A stretch of DNA of 64,000 bases. Source: UBA1479 sp963976055. GTDB lineage: Bacteria; Pseudomonadota; Alphaproteobacteria; Rhodospirillales; Casp-alpha2. The notes below the pieces were generated by a model, which saw nothing but the letters and a program-made list of their open reading frames with translations, was not told the DNA's origin and did no database searches. A program made the position numbers and the translations under genes. Position 1 is the first letter of the stretch. Every line of letters starts with the position of its first letter. Shown here piece by piece: positions 29,549-38,280 of this stretch. The stretch covers positions 248,001-312,000 of the forward strand of contig CAXBJB010000002.1 of the NCBI GenBank assembly GCA_963976055.1, read 5' to 3'.

Positions 29549-32221
29549 TTAAACAGGTGGTGCGGAATTAAGCAGGTGGAGCCGAAAATAGCTGGTGCCG
29601 CCTTCGCTGAATTCCGCCGTCAGGTCGCCCCCCATGGCCCGCATGATCGAGCGGCTGATCGGCAACCCCAATCCGGCACCCTTGCCGCGCGCGGATTTGC
29701 TGCCTCGGGAAAATTTTTCGAAGATTGTCGCCGCGTCTTCCTGGGACACCCCTCCGCCGTTGTCCATGATGTCGATCAGCACGTGTTCGCCGTTCCTGTA
29801 GGCGTTGATGCGAACCTCTGGCTGATCGGAGTCATTATATTTCACGGCGTTCGACAGGATGTTCAGCAGAACCTGATGCAGCCGGTCCTCGTTCGCTTTG
29901 ACCCATAGCGTATCCTGTTCATATTCGATGTTGACGTGAACATTGGCGTTCCTTGTCACGCCCGACATGGCGTCCAGGGCAGCCGTGATCGCAGCCTTTA
30001 TTTCAATGAGCCTGATTTGCAGGTTCACGGTGCCGGATTCGAACCGGCTGATATCCAGCAGTTCATCCAGCAGGCGCGTCAGCCGGCGGCTTTCGTCATG
30101 GATGATGGATACGAAGCGCCTTTGATCGGCGAGCGATATCGGATCTTCGGTGGTCAAGGTTTCCGAGAAGGATTGGATCGATGTCATCGGCGTGCGAAGT
30201 TCGTGACTGATCTGACTCAGGAATTCGTCCTTCTGCGCATCCAGGACCCGAAGGCGTTCGTTCACTTCGCGAAGCTGTTGGGCGGTGCGTTCCAACTGCG
30301 CGGATTTCTCGGACAATTGCCGGGACGTTTCGACGAGTTGCAGCGCTTCGTCGGCAATGTCGATCAGTTCGGTCATGCCGACGGTCTCGTGACCTGCGAT
30401 GCGTGACACCATGGCGTGAGCCGAGGCCGCGCCGATGGAGCCGGCCAGTTCCCGTTCGAGTCTGGCGATGACCGCGTCGCTGGCCAGGGGAAGTCCGGTG
30501 GTTCCCTGCTCATGCGCCATTTCATCGAAAAGCCTGCGGGCCGCGTCGGTGCCAAGAATACGCTGGGCCAAGATGAACAAATCTTCCGAGTCGGCGGTGC
30601 TGGTGGCGACGGTCGATGGGGCCCCTCCCGACGAGCGGAAGACGTCGACGAACATCGCCGCCTGAAACCGCTCAAGCGTCCCCGCATTGGTCAGGTTCGA
30701 CACGATCAGGAACGTCAAGGCGTTGGTCCCGACGCTCCAGATGACGGCATGAACCAGGGAATCCATTCCCTTGAATCCGAACAGCGCCTGGGGCCGCAGC
30801 ATGTCGATGCCCCATGGGCCGCCCGCCAGCGTTGCCGCGCTGAGCACGAAATCGCCCCCGAAGCTGGGCAGGAACAGCGTGTAGGCCCAAAAGATGAAGC
30901 CCACGATCAGACCGGCAAAGGCGCCGGTCCCGGTTGCGCCGCGCCAGAAAATCCCGCCGAGCAGGCTGGGCAGGAATTGGGCGACGCCGACGAAGGCGAT
31001 CAAACCGATTGCCGCCAAGGCGTCGGATCCGCCGCTGGCCTGGAAATACAGAAAGCCAAGGCCGAGGATAAAGGCAATGCTGATCCGCCTGGATACCAGA
31101 AGAAGATTCCGGACATCGCCGCTGACCGCGCGCGTGCCATGCAGCAGGCGCAGCGCCACCGGCATCACGATATGGTTGGACACCATGGTCGATACCGCGA
31201 TCGCGGCAACGATCACCATGGAGGTCGCCGATGAAAACCCGCCGAGAAAAGCAAACAACGCCAGTTCGTGCCTGTCATGGGCAAGCGGGATGGTCAGGAC
31301 ATATAGATCCGGGTTCGATGTCGTGGGCATGACCTGAAGGCCGACCAGCGCGATGGGCATGATGAAGATGGTCATGCCGAACAGATAAAGCGGGAACAGC
31401 CAGGACGCCGTCGTCAAATGGCTTTCTTCCACGTTTTCGACCACCGTCACCTGAAACTGCCGCGGCAGACAGATGATCGCAGTTGCGGACAGGAACGTCA
31501 GGGTGATCCACCGCGGGCCGAAGATATCGCTGGAGCCGCGGATGACATCGGGATGCACGTTTTCAAAGATATCGGCGAAGCCATCGGAAATGCCGTAGGT
31601 GACAAAGATCCCGACGGCGAGCAACGCGAGCAATTTGATGATGGCCTCAAGGGCGATGGCGGCGACGACCCCGTGATGGCGCTCGTTGGCATCAAGGTTT
31701 CGCGTTCCGAACATGATCGTGAAAAGCGCCATGCCGGCGGCCACCCAGAACGCGGTGGTGATGGCATCCGCGTCACTGGAAATGATCTGATAGCTTCGGA
31801 CCACGGATTGAAGTTGAAGCGCGATGTAAGGCGTGGTTGCGATCACCGCGATCAAGGTCACGAGCACGGCCAGACTTGAGCTTTTGCCGTAGCGCGATGA
31901 AATCAAATCGGCGATGGATGTGATCCGGTGGGCGCGCCCGATCCGGACCAGCTTGCGCAGAATCCACCACCACCCGACAAAAACCAATGTGGGACCAAGA
32001 TAGATGGTGACAAATTCGAGCCCGTTTCGGGCGGCGGAACCCACGGCGCCGTAGAATGTCCAGGACGTGCAATAAACGGAGATCGATAGGGTGTAGACGA
32101 TGGGCGAGTGCAGCCAGCTTGTGCGGCTCCGTTGGGCTCGCCGGTCGACCACGAAGGCAATGGCGAATAACAGGAACACATAGCCAAGACAGACCGTCAA
32201 CAGGACATTGACGGAAATCAT
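29549..32221 (-). CDS. Sodium/solute symporter-sensor histidine kinase (CbrA-like)
   Basis: 890 aa fusion. Residues 1-500 are a sodium:solute symporter domain (SVYCTSWTFYGAVGSAARNG, SISVYCTSW, ARKLVRIGRAHRITSIADLIS-like region in pieces). A linker and coiled coil (QLSEKSAQLERTAQQLREVN) follow, then a HisKA box SQISHELRTPMTSIQSF with His near residue 674. The HATPase has N box NILSNAVKYND, D box DIMDNGGG and G box GKGAGLGLPISRSIM. This CbrA-like architecture couples transport or sensing of a solute to phosphorylation. It overlaps the small membrane protein gene by 1 nt (ATGA), and a receiver-only regulator lies just upstream. The ligand is unknown. Confidence 0.92.
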   Translation of the reverse strand: MISVNVLLTVCLGYVFLLFAIAFVVDRRAQRSRTSWLHSPIVYTLSISVYCTSWTFYGAVGSAARNGLEFVTIYLGPTLVFVGWWWILRKLVRIGRAHRITSIADLISSRYGKSSSLAVLVTLIAVIATTPYIALQLQSVVRSYQIISSDADAITTAFWVAAGMALFTIMFGTRNLDANERHHGVVAAIALEAIIKLLALLAVGIFVTYGISDGFADIFENVHPDVIRGSSDIFGPRWITLTFLSATAIICLPRQFQVTVVENVEESHLTTASWLFPLYLFGMTIFIMPIALVGLQVMPTTSNPDLYVLTIPLAHDRHELALFAFLGGFSSATSMVIVAAIAVSTMVSNHIVMPVALRLLHGTRAVSGDVRNLLLVSRRISIAFILGLGFLYFQASGGSDALAAIGLIAFVGVAQFLPSLLGGIFWRGATGTGAFAGLIVGFIFWAYTLFLPSFGGDFVLSAATLAGGPWGIDMLRPQALFGFKGMDSLVHAVIWSVGTNALTFLIVSNLTNAGTLERFQAAMFVDVFRSSGGAPSTVATSTADSEDLFILAQRILGTDAARRLFDEMAHEQGTTGLPLASDAVIARLERELAGSIGAASAHAMVSRIAGHETVGMTELIDIADEALQLVETSRQLSEKSAQLERTAQQLREVNERLRVLDAQKDEFLSQISHELRTPMTSIQSFSETLTTEDPISLADQRRFVSIIHDESRRLTRLLDELLDISRFESGTVNLQIRLIEIKAAITAALDAMSGVTRNANVHVNIEYEQDTLWVKANEDRLHQVLLNILSNAVKYNDSDQPEVRINAYRNGEHVLIDIMDNGGGVSQEDAATIFEKFSRGSKSARGKGAGLGLPISRSIMRAMGGDLTAEFSEGGTSYFRLHLLNSAPPV

Positions 32222-32517
32222 CAGTTCGCGGGATCGGTATCTGTTGGGGGGGCGGGCTCGCTGCCGTCTTGGGGTAGGGGCGTCGCCAGTCTACCGGCCT
32301 TGCTGAGCGGGCCGGCCATGACCGCGGCACCCAATATCAGTGCGGCCCAAACCGTAAAGATGTACAGCAGCGGAATGGGCAGGCCGAAAAGATTGGCATC
32401 GACCAGAACGACTTGTGCGAATGGCGGCATGACCATGGCAATGCCGACCAGCAGGATCGCCATCGACCGATCGCGTGCCCGGCGTCCCGACAGTTGTGTT
32501 ATTTTTCGATCAGGCAA
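32221..32517 (-). CDS. Small two-helix membrane protein upstream of the symporter-kinase
   Basis: 98 aa. Two hydrophobic helices, MAILLVGIAMVMPPFAQVVL and PLLYIFTVWAALILGAAVMAG, with a basic N-terminus and a Pro/Asp-rich tail. It resembles the small subunits encoded next to sodium:solute symporters. The start is TTG (32517) with GGGGA about 7 nt upstream; the first ATG (32463) would begin at the first helix. Its stop overlaps the symporter-kinase start, so translation is coupled. Likely an accessory subunit, by inference. Confidence 0.7.
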   Translation of the reverse strand: MPDRKITQLSGRRARDRSMAILLVGIAMVMPPFAQVVLVDANLFGLPIPLLYIFTVWAALILGAAVMAGPLSKAGRLATPLPQDGSEPAPPTDTDPAN

Positions 32518-32538
32518 GACGCGGTCCCCAGCGAGTCC

Positions 32539-32916
32539 CTAATCGGGCCGGTCGACCGCGAGTTTTTCGACAGCGGCGATCAGTTCGGAGTTGACGAACG
32601 GTTTGGTGATAAACATGTCGGCGCCGCATTTCATCGCGGTTTCCCGATCTTCGCGCTGTCCTTTCGCCGTGACCATCAGCACGGGAAGGGTTTTGGTCCG
32701 GGCGTCCGCCCGCAACCGCCGCAGAACCTCGTAACCGTCCAGTTCCGGCAGCATGACATCCAGAATAAGAATATCCGGCGTGTCGGATAGCGCGACCTCA
32801 AGGGCCTGGCGCCCATTGGTTGTCGTCGCCACGTCGAACCCGGACCGTTCCAAGATGAAAGTCAGCGATTCGACGATGTTCGGCTCGTCCTCGGCAAGCA
32901 ACACACGTTTCGCCAT
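32539..32916 (-). CDS. Response regulator, receiver domain only
   Basis: 125 aa, one CheY-like domain. The acidic pocket LLAEDEPNI, the phospho-acceptor Asp in DILILDVMLPELDGYEVL, the Thr in VLMVTAKGQ and the Lys in FITKPFVNSEL are all present. There is no output domain, so it must act through another protein, perhaps a phosphorelay. It lies 21 nt before the small membrane protein and symporter-kinase genes and is the probable partner of that kinase. Confidence 0.93.
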   Translation of the reverse strand: MAKRVLLAEDEPNIVESLTFILERSGFDVATTTNGRQALEVALSDTPDILILDVMLPELDGYEVLRRLRADARTKTLPVLMVTAKGQREDRETAMKCGADMFITKPFVNSELIAAVEKLAVDRPD

Positions 32917-33020
32917 GTTTCGACGAAATCTCCCAAATTTCTGTTGTTGTTTTTTCTCCCGACCGAGGGATTAGACCCCAGATAACCCGGGCCTGCAATG
33001 CCCATGCGGAAATTCACATG

Positions 33021-34415
33021 TTACTGAGTCAGAGGGTCTTCCACCCGGTGTGGACAGGATTGCCGCGAACACAATCGGCAGCCCGGCCCGACTTCCTCGA
33101 CAACGGATGCGGTGTCCGGTTCATAGATCGTCATTCCGGCATCAACTTCGGTCGTGACCAGCATATCGGTCACATAGTGCCGCGGTCTGCCGAACCCGGT
33201 CATTCCGGTGTTTCGTGCCCGGGCGATAAAAACAAAGCGGTCGCCGGAAGGGAAAAGCGCGCGCTGTCTGATCACCGCCTCCGGAGACTGCTGGGCCCGA
33301 AACAAAACCCACAACGGACAGGCGGCGGCATATCGGGGAATGATGAGTTTCTCAAACCCGAGCTTTTCGATGATCATGCCCGATGCGTTGGCCTGTAGGT
33401 ATCCGAAGCGGGGAAAGCCGTCGCCCCTGGGGATCGAGATCAATCGGTGACAAACGGTGTCGACCTCGGTCGAGTAGGCGTCCGCCAACGCTTCGATGTC
33501 ATAACGGAGATTCTTGGCTTCCTGGGTAAACGCAGCCATCGGCATCAGAATCGCGCCGACCGCGTAATTTACAAGCATTTGGCGGGCCCGGTCCGCCGCC
33601 GCGGTTGTTTCGATTTGGTCGCTGTCTGCGATGATCCGTTGAATAGCCCCCCCCAAATGCTCGTCCACCAATGCCCGCGCTTTCACCCGTCGGGGGAGCG
33701 GCCGCAAGTCCGCCAGCATGTGCGACATCTCGCCGGCAGTGCTTTCGATGATGTCGAAACAGCCCTTATGCGCGTCAAACAGCGCCTCAACCTCGTCGGC
33801 CGGGGTGAGAAATTTTTCCGCATGCACCGATTTGTCCAGGTATGTGGCCAGCGTTTCGCCGTTGTCTGAAAGCACGCGAATTTCTTCATGGATGATTTCT
33901 ATGAACCTGTCGCGGCGGTCAGGGGGCAGGTCGGAATAATCGACGAGAATATCCGCGACCGAGCGAATAGCCGTCATGCGGTTCAGCATCTTGTGGATCT
34001 CCGCGCCGAGGTAGGGGTCGTTCGACAGCCGGTCGGACAGGACTTGCGCGCGAACCGTCGCTTCGCGCTCGGACAGGGCCAGGGCCGCGACGGCACGGGC
34101 CCAACCGGGAAACCGTCCGATGAATTCACTGGTTCGTTCTCTCTCGACATTCGCGTCCTTCAGGCCGGGCAGATGGGCGATCTCTGAAAGAGCGGCATTC
34201 AACCGTTCTTCCGCCGCGCTTCCCAGGTCGTCCAGGGATAGGTTAAGGGCGCTGGCGATTTTGCGCAGCAGGGCGCCGGCGATGGGCCGTTTGTTCCATT
34301 CGATCAAGTTCAGATAACTTGGGGAAATGCCGACTTCGCGGGCGAGGGCGGCCTGTGTCATCCCCACTTCCCGCCGATATTGCTGAATTCGCGTGCCCAG
34401 GATTGCATTGACCAT
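33021..34415 (-). CDS. ScfR-like XRE-family regulator (DUF2083)
   Basis: 464 aa. N-terminal Cro/C1 helix-turn-helix (GTRIQQYRREVGMTQAAL ... GISPSYLNLIEWNKRPI), a long middle part, and a C-terminal DUF2083/short-chain fatty acyl regulator region ending GCRLCSRQSCPHR, a three-cysteine run that may bind metal or sense redox. Family members (RamB/ScfR/MccR type) control propionate, acetate or related short-chain acyl metabolism. ATG 34415 has CGAGG 8 nt upstream; the TTG at 34460 is less likely. It is divergent from an ABC transporter operon, which it may regulate through the AT-rich region between. Confidence 0.85.
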   Translation of the reverse strand: MVNAILGTRIQQYRREVGMTQAALAREVGISPSYLNLIEWNKRPIAGALLRKIASALNLSLDDLGSAAEERLNAALSEIAHLPGLKDANVERERTSEFIGRFPGWARAVAALALSEREATVRAQVLSDRLSNDPYLGAEIHKMLNRMTAIRSVADILVDYSDLPPDRRDRFIEIIHEEIRVLSDNGETLATYLDKSVHAEKFLTPADEVEALFDAHKGCFDIIESTAGEMSHMLADLRPLPRRVKARALVDEHLGGAIQRIIADSDQIETTAAADRARQMLVNYAVGAILMPMAAFTQEAKNLRYDIEALADAYSTEVDTVCHRLISIPRGDGFPRFGYLQANASGMIIEKLGFEKLIIPRYAAACPLWVLFRAQQSPEAVIRQRALFPSGDRFVFIARARNTGMTGFGRPRHYVTDMLVTTEVDAGMTIYEPDTASVVEEVGPGCRLCSRQSCPHRVEDPLTQ

Positions 34416-34658
34416 TCGAGCGCCTCGTATGTATCGCGCGCCGGAGGGCGCCTGTGTCAATAATTTACAAATTAATTATCATGAAATACAATTTTTTACT
34501 AAATTATCTATATAAATCAATTAAATATTGATTCGTTTACAAGAATCCCGTCATGTTCGCCCGGGATGGATCAATTCATCGTGGGTTAAGGCTTCGCAAA
34601 CAGCCGCAGATATCGATCTGGCCCGCCTACAACAATTCAAATTGGGAGACTTCCAAAC
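34416..34658. promoter_or_regulatory. AT-rich divergent control region
   Basis: 243 bp between the ScfR-like gene and the ABC substrate-binding gene, strikingly AT-rich at about 34,455-34,550 compared with the surrounding DNA. It contains the inverted repeat AATCAA-N7-TTGATT at 34515-34533 and several TTTACAA-like elements (34465, 34535). No open frame is credible. It most likely carries both divergent promoters and the binding sites of the ScfR-like regulator. Confidence 0.5.
34515..34533. promoter_or_regulatory. Inverted repeat AATCAA-N7-TTGATT
   Basis: Perfect 6-bp arms separated by seven bases in the AT-rich divergent region. A plausible operator for the neighbouring XRE/ScfR-like regulator, though chance is not negligible in such AT-rich DNA. 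Confidence 0.35.
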
Positions 34659-35999
34659 ATGAGTGACTTCAAGATTACGCGCCGTGGGCTGCTGCAGAGC
34701 ACCGCCGCGGCCGGTGCCGTTCTGGCGGCCCCGACCATTTTCTCCTCGAAGGCGTTCGCCGCCGGGTATCTGAACGAGCCCAAGGGCAAGACCGTAACCT
34801 TCGGCTTCAACGTGCCGCAGACAGGGGCCTACGCCGATGAGGGTGCCGACGAGCTGCGCGCCTATCAGCTGGCCGTCGAGCACATCAACGGCGAAGGCGA
34901 CGGCGGCATGCTGAACACCTTCTCCTCCAAGGCGCTCAAGGGCAACGGCGTCAACGGTAAGAAGGTCGTGTACGTCACCGGTGACACGCAGACCAAGTCC
35001 GACGCGGCCCGCGCCAGCGCCAAGCGTATGATCGAAAAAGACGGCGCCATCATGATCACCGGCGGTTCGTCCTCCGGCGTCGCCATCGCCGTCCAGGGTC
35101 TGTGCCAGGACGCCGGCGTCATCTTCATGGCCGGCCTGACGCATTCCAACGACACCACCGGCAAGGACAAGCGCGCCAACGGTTTCCGTCACTTCTTCAA
35201 CACGGAAATGACCGGATCCGCCCTGGCCCCGGTGCTGAAAAAGAACTTCGGCGCCGACCGCACGGCCTACCACCTGACCGCCGACTACACCTGGGGCTGG
35301 TCGCAGGAAGGCTCGATCAAGAAGTACACGGAACAGCTGGGCTGGAAGACGGCCGCCGCCGTCCGCACGCCGCTCGGCGCCGGTGACTTCTCGCAGTACA
35401 TCACGCCGGTGCTCAACTCGGGCGCCGACGTTCTGGTGCTCAACCACTACGGCCGCGACATGGTCAACTCGCTGACCCAGGCGGTGCAGTTCGGTCTGCG
35501 CGACAAGCAGGTCAACGGCAAGTCCTTCGCCATCGTGGTGCCGCTCTACAGCCGTCTGATGGCCCAGGGTGCCGGTGAAAACGTCAAGGGCATCTTCGGG
35601 TCGACCAACTGGCATTGGTCCCTGCAGGACGAGGGCTCCAAGGCCTTCGTCAAGTCGTTCGGCCAGAAGTACGGATTCCCGCCGTCGCAGGCGGCGCATA
35701 CCACCTACTGCCAGGCCATCCTCTATGCGGATGCCTGCCAACGCGCCGGCACCTTCCGTCCGTCCGGCGTCGGCAAGGCTCTCGAAGGCTTCAAGTTCGA
35801 TGGCCTGGGCAACGGCCCGACGGAATACCGCGCCGAGGATCACCAGTGCTTCAAGGACGTCCTGGTCGTGAAGGGTAAGGAAAACCCGACCTCCAAGTTC
35901 GACGTTCTCGAAGTCGTCGAAGTCACGCCCCGGGCGCAGGTCGAATATCCGGCCAGCCTGCTGGGCGGTGAACTCGGCCCGTACAACGACGGCAAGTAA
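34659..35999 (+). CDS. ABC transporter substrate-binding protein, branched-chain amino acid type
   Basis: 446 aa. The N-terminal twin-arginine signal (KITRRGLLQSTAAAGAVLAA then PTIFSSKAFAA) sends it folded to the periplasm. The mature part is a type I periplasmic binding fold (FGFNVPQTGAYADEGADELR, GSSSGVAIAVQGLCQDAGVI, LTADYTWGWSQEGS), the Leu/Ile/Val or amide class. Followed by LivH, LivM, LivG and LivF homologues, it completes a high-affinity importer. A strong stem-loop after the stop probably stabilises this transcript over the downstream genes. The ligand is not deducible by eye; branched-chain amino acids, amides or urea are possible. Confidence 0.9.
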   Translation: MSDFKITRRGLLQSTAAAGAVLAAPTIFSSKAFAAGYLNEPKGKTVTFGFNVPQTGAYADEGADELRAYQLAVEHINGEGDGGMLNTFSSKALKGNGVNGKKVVYVTGDTQTKSDAARASAKRMIEKDGAIMITGGSSSGVAIAVQGLCQDAGVIFMAGLTHSNDTTGKDKRANGFRHFFNTEMTGSALAPVLKKNFGADRTAYHLTADYTWGWSQEGSIKKYTEQLGWKTAAAVRTPLGAGDFSQYITPVLNSGADVLVLNHYGRDMVNSLTQAVQFGLRDKQVNGKSFAIVVPLYSRLMAQGAGENVKGIFGSTNWHWSLQDEGSKAFVKSFGQKYGFPPSQAAHTTYCQAILYADACQRAGTFRPSGVGKALEGFKFDGLGNGPTEYRAEDHQCFKDVLVVKGKENPTSKFDVLEVVEVTPRAQVEYPASLLGGELGPYNDGK

Positions 36000-36023
36000 T
36001 CGGTCCTCCCTGACTGGCCTTAC

Positions 36024-36057
36024 GGTCGCTCCCGGGTCTTACCCCCCGGGAGCGGCC
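36024..36057 (+). other. Strong stem-loop between binding-protein and permease genes
   Basis: GGTCGCTCCCGGG pairs with CCCGGGAGCGGCC (13 bp, one G-T) around an 8-nt loop, 24 nt past the stop of the substrate-binding gene. No T-run follows, so it is more likely a 3' stabiliser or partial attenuator than a full terminator. That is a common way to make more binding protein than permease. Confidence 0.6.
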
Positions 36058-36083
36058 AACTATTTCCGTAGGGGTGACAATCC

Positions 36084-37112
36084 ATGGATGCAATTTTTCT
36101 CCAGGTTCTAAATGGCCTTGATAAGGGCGGTGCCTACGCCCTGATCGCGCTCGGCCTGACCATTATTTTCGGCACGCTCGGCGTGGTGAATTTCGCGCAT
36201 GGCGCCTTGTTCATGCTGGGTGCCTTCTGCGCGGTGGCGGTCAAGGCGGTTCTGAATGTTCAGAAGATCACGATCGACCCGACGCAAACGACACCATGGG
36301 GCGCCCCCATGGAGATCAAACAGCCTTTTGTCGAGGTCTGGTTCGGTGATTTCGGCACCACGATCCTCGATTACTCCGTGCCGGTTTCCATTCTTATTGC
36401 CATCCCCGTCATGCTGATGATCGGGATCGTCATGGAGCGGGGCCTGATCCGGTATTTCTACAAGCGCCCGCACGCGGAACAGATTTTGGTGACCTTCGGC
36501 CTCGCCATCGTGCTGCAGGAGATCGTCAAAAGCTATTTCGGCGCCAACCCGATCCCGCAGCCGGCCCCGGACATCGCCAACGGCATGATCGACTTCGGCA
36601 TTCTGGTCGGCTTTGACGCGGGCAACGTGGTCTACCCGGCCTGGCGCTTCATCTATTTCCTGTTTTCCACCGCCATCATCGCGGCCGTGTTCGCGTTCCT
36701 GCAGTTCACCACCTTCGGCATGGTGGTGCGGGCCGGGATGGCGGACCGGGAAACCGTGGGGCTTCTGGGCATCGACATCGACCGCAGGTTCACCATCGTG
36801 TTCGGCATGGCCGCGGTCGTCGCCGGCCTGGCGGGCACCATGTACACGCCGATCCTTAGCCCCGATTACCACATGGGCATGGACTTCCTGGTTCTCAGCT
36901 TCGTGGTCGTGGTCGTCGGCGGCATGGGGTCGTTGGGCGGTGCCGTGTCCGCTGGGTTTCTGCTCGGCATTTTGCAAAGTTTCGCCTCCATGAACGAGGT
37001 CAAGGCGATCCTGCCCGGCATCGACCAGATCATCATCTATCTGATCGCGGTCGTCGTCCTTCTGGTCCGCCCACGCGGCCTGATGGGCCGGCGCGGCGTG
37101 ATGGAGCAATAA
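36084..37112 (+). CDS. livH: ABC transporter permease, LivH type
   Basis: 342 aa, about eight membrane helices. GLDKGGAYALIALGLTIIFGTLGVVNFAHGALFMLGAF is the LivH start signature (quoted here in two overlapping runs: ALIALGLTIIFGTLGVVNF, VNFAHGALFMLGAF). The coupling-loop region is SFVVVVVGGMGSLGGAVSAG. It forms one half of the inner-membrane channel. SD AGGGG upstream; 3 nt before livM. Confidence 0.9.
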   Translation: MDAIFLQVLNGLDKGGAYALIALGLTIIFGTLGVVNFAHGALFMLGAFCAVAVKAVLNVQKITIDPTQTTPWGAPMEIKQPFVEVWFGDFGTTILDYSVPVSILIAIPVMLMIGIVMERGLIRYFYKRPHAEQILVTFGLAIVLQEIVKSYFGANPIPQPAPDIANGMIDFGILVGFDAGNVVYPAWRFIYFLFSTAIIAAVFAFLQFTTFGMVVRAGMADRETVGLLGIDIDRRFTIVFGMAAVVAGLAGTMYTPILSPDYHMGMDFLVLSFVVVVVGGMGSLGGAVSAGFLLGILQSFASMNEVKAILPGIDQIIIYLIAVVVLLVRPRGLMGRRGVMEQ

Positions 37113-37115
37113 AAA

Positions 37116-38267
37116 ATGTTCGCCAATTCAATCAGCAAAAAAGACCTGCTTCTGCTCGCCGTGTTTACGGCGGCCGTACTGGCGGGGCCCATCATTCTGA
37201 AACCGATCGGCGCCGGCTATCCGGACCTTCTGCAAAAATTCGCGATCTACGGAATCTTCGCGCTCGGCTTCAACATCCTGTTTGGGCTGACCGGGTATCT
37301 CTCGTTCGGCCACGCCGCCTTCCTCGGCGTGGGCTCCTACACCGCCGTCTGGACCTTTAAGCTGCTGAGCATGAATCCGCTGCCGGCGATCGTCTTCGCG
37401 ACGGTGATGGGCGGCCTGTTCTCGGCGCTGATCGGGTTTATCTCGCTGCGCCGCTCGGGCATCTACTTTTCCATCCTCACGCTGGCCTTCGCGCAGATGT
37501 GTTATAACCTCGCCTATTCGGTGCTGACCCCGATCACCAACGGTGAAACGGGTCTTCAGCTTGCCCAGTCCGACCCCCGGGCCCTCGACGTCGCCTTCGG
37601 GCGGGATTACGGCGCCGTGCTGCCGTCGTCGGACCTGTTCGGCATCGAAATGACGGGCTACCCGGGCTTCTATTTCTGCGCCGTGATGCTGATCATCTGC
37701 TTCTTCATCTCCATGCGCATCTACCGCTCGCCTTTCGGGATGATGCTGCGCGCCGTGAAATCGAACCAGAACCGCCTGAACTTCACCGGCGTCCACACGC
37801 GGCCCTATGCGCTTACGGCCTTCGTCATTTCAGGCATGTATGCCGGGTTGGCGGGGGGACTGTTGGCGGTCACCGATCCGTTGGCCGGGGCGGAACGGAT
37901 GCAATGGACCGCCTCGGGCGAAGTCGTGCTGATGACCATCCTGGGCGGCGCCGGCACGCTTCTTGGGCCGGTGATCGGCGCCGGTGCCATCAAGTATTTC
38001 GAAAATATCTTCTCGGCCTTCAACGAAGGCATCCTGATGAAGATCTTCAGCTTCCTGCCCGAGGTCCTGCAGCACATCGCCGTGTCCGTCAGTTCCATGT
38101 TCGTGGGCGAGGGGTGGCACCTGACGCTGGGTGCCCTGTTCATGGTCATCGTCATCTTCCTGCCGGGCGGCCTGATGGAAGGCGTCAGCCGCATCGGCAA
38201 CCTGATCCGGCGGCAACCGCCGGATGGTGGGTCCGGCGGCGTGCCGCAACCGGCGCCGGCGGAATAG
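37116..38267 (+). CDS. livM: ABC transporter permease, LivM type
   Basis: 383 aa, about ten membrane helices. GIFALGFNILFGLTGYLSFG and GHAAFLGVGSYTA are the LivM signature; the later EVVLMTILGGAGTLLGPVIG-type loop (here GEVVLMTILGGAGTLLGP) contacts the ATPases. A Pro/Gly-rich cytoplasmic tail ends the protein. It is the second half of the channel with LivH. Confidence 0.9.
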   Translation: MFANSISKKDLLLLAVFTAAVLAGPIILKPIGAGYPDLLQKFAIYGIFALGFNILFGLTGYLSFGHAAFLGVGSYTAVWTFKLLSMNPLPAIVFATVMGGLFSALIGFISLRRSGIYFSILTLAFAQMCYNLAYSVLTPITNGETGLQLAQSDPRALDVAFGRDYGAVLPSSDLFGIEMTGYPGFYFCAVMLIICFFISMRIYRSPFGMMLRAVKSNQNRLNFTGVHTRPYALTAFVISGMYAGLAGGLLAVTDPLAGAERMQWTASGEVVLMTILGGAGTLLGPVIGAGAIKYFENIFSAFNEGILMKIFSFLPEVLQHIAVSVSSMFVGEGWHLTLGALFMVIVIFLPGGLMEGVSRIGNLIRRQPPDGGSGGVPQPAPAE

Positions 38268-38280
38268 GGAGGACCAGGAC

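Noticed and set aside
34551..35843. A 430-codon minus-strand frame opposite the substrate-binding gene
   Set aside because: It is an antisense shadow: the plus-strand gene has a signal peptide, a ribosome-binding site and family motifs, while the antisense product has none.
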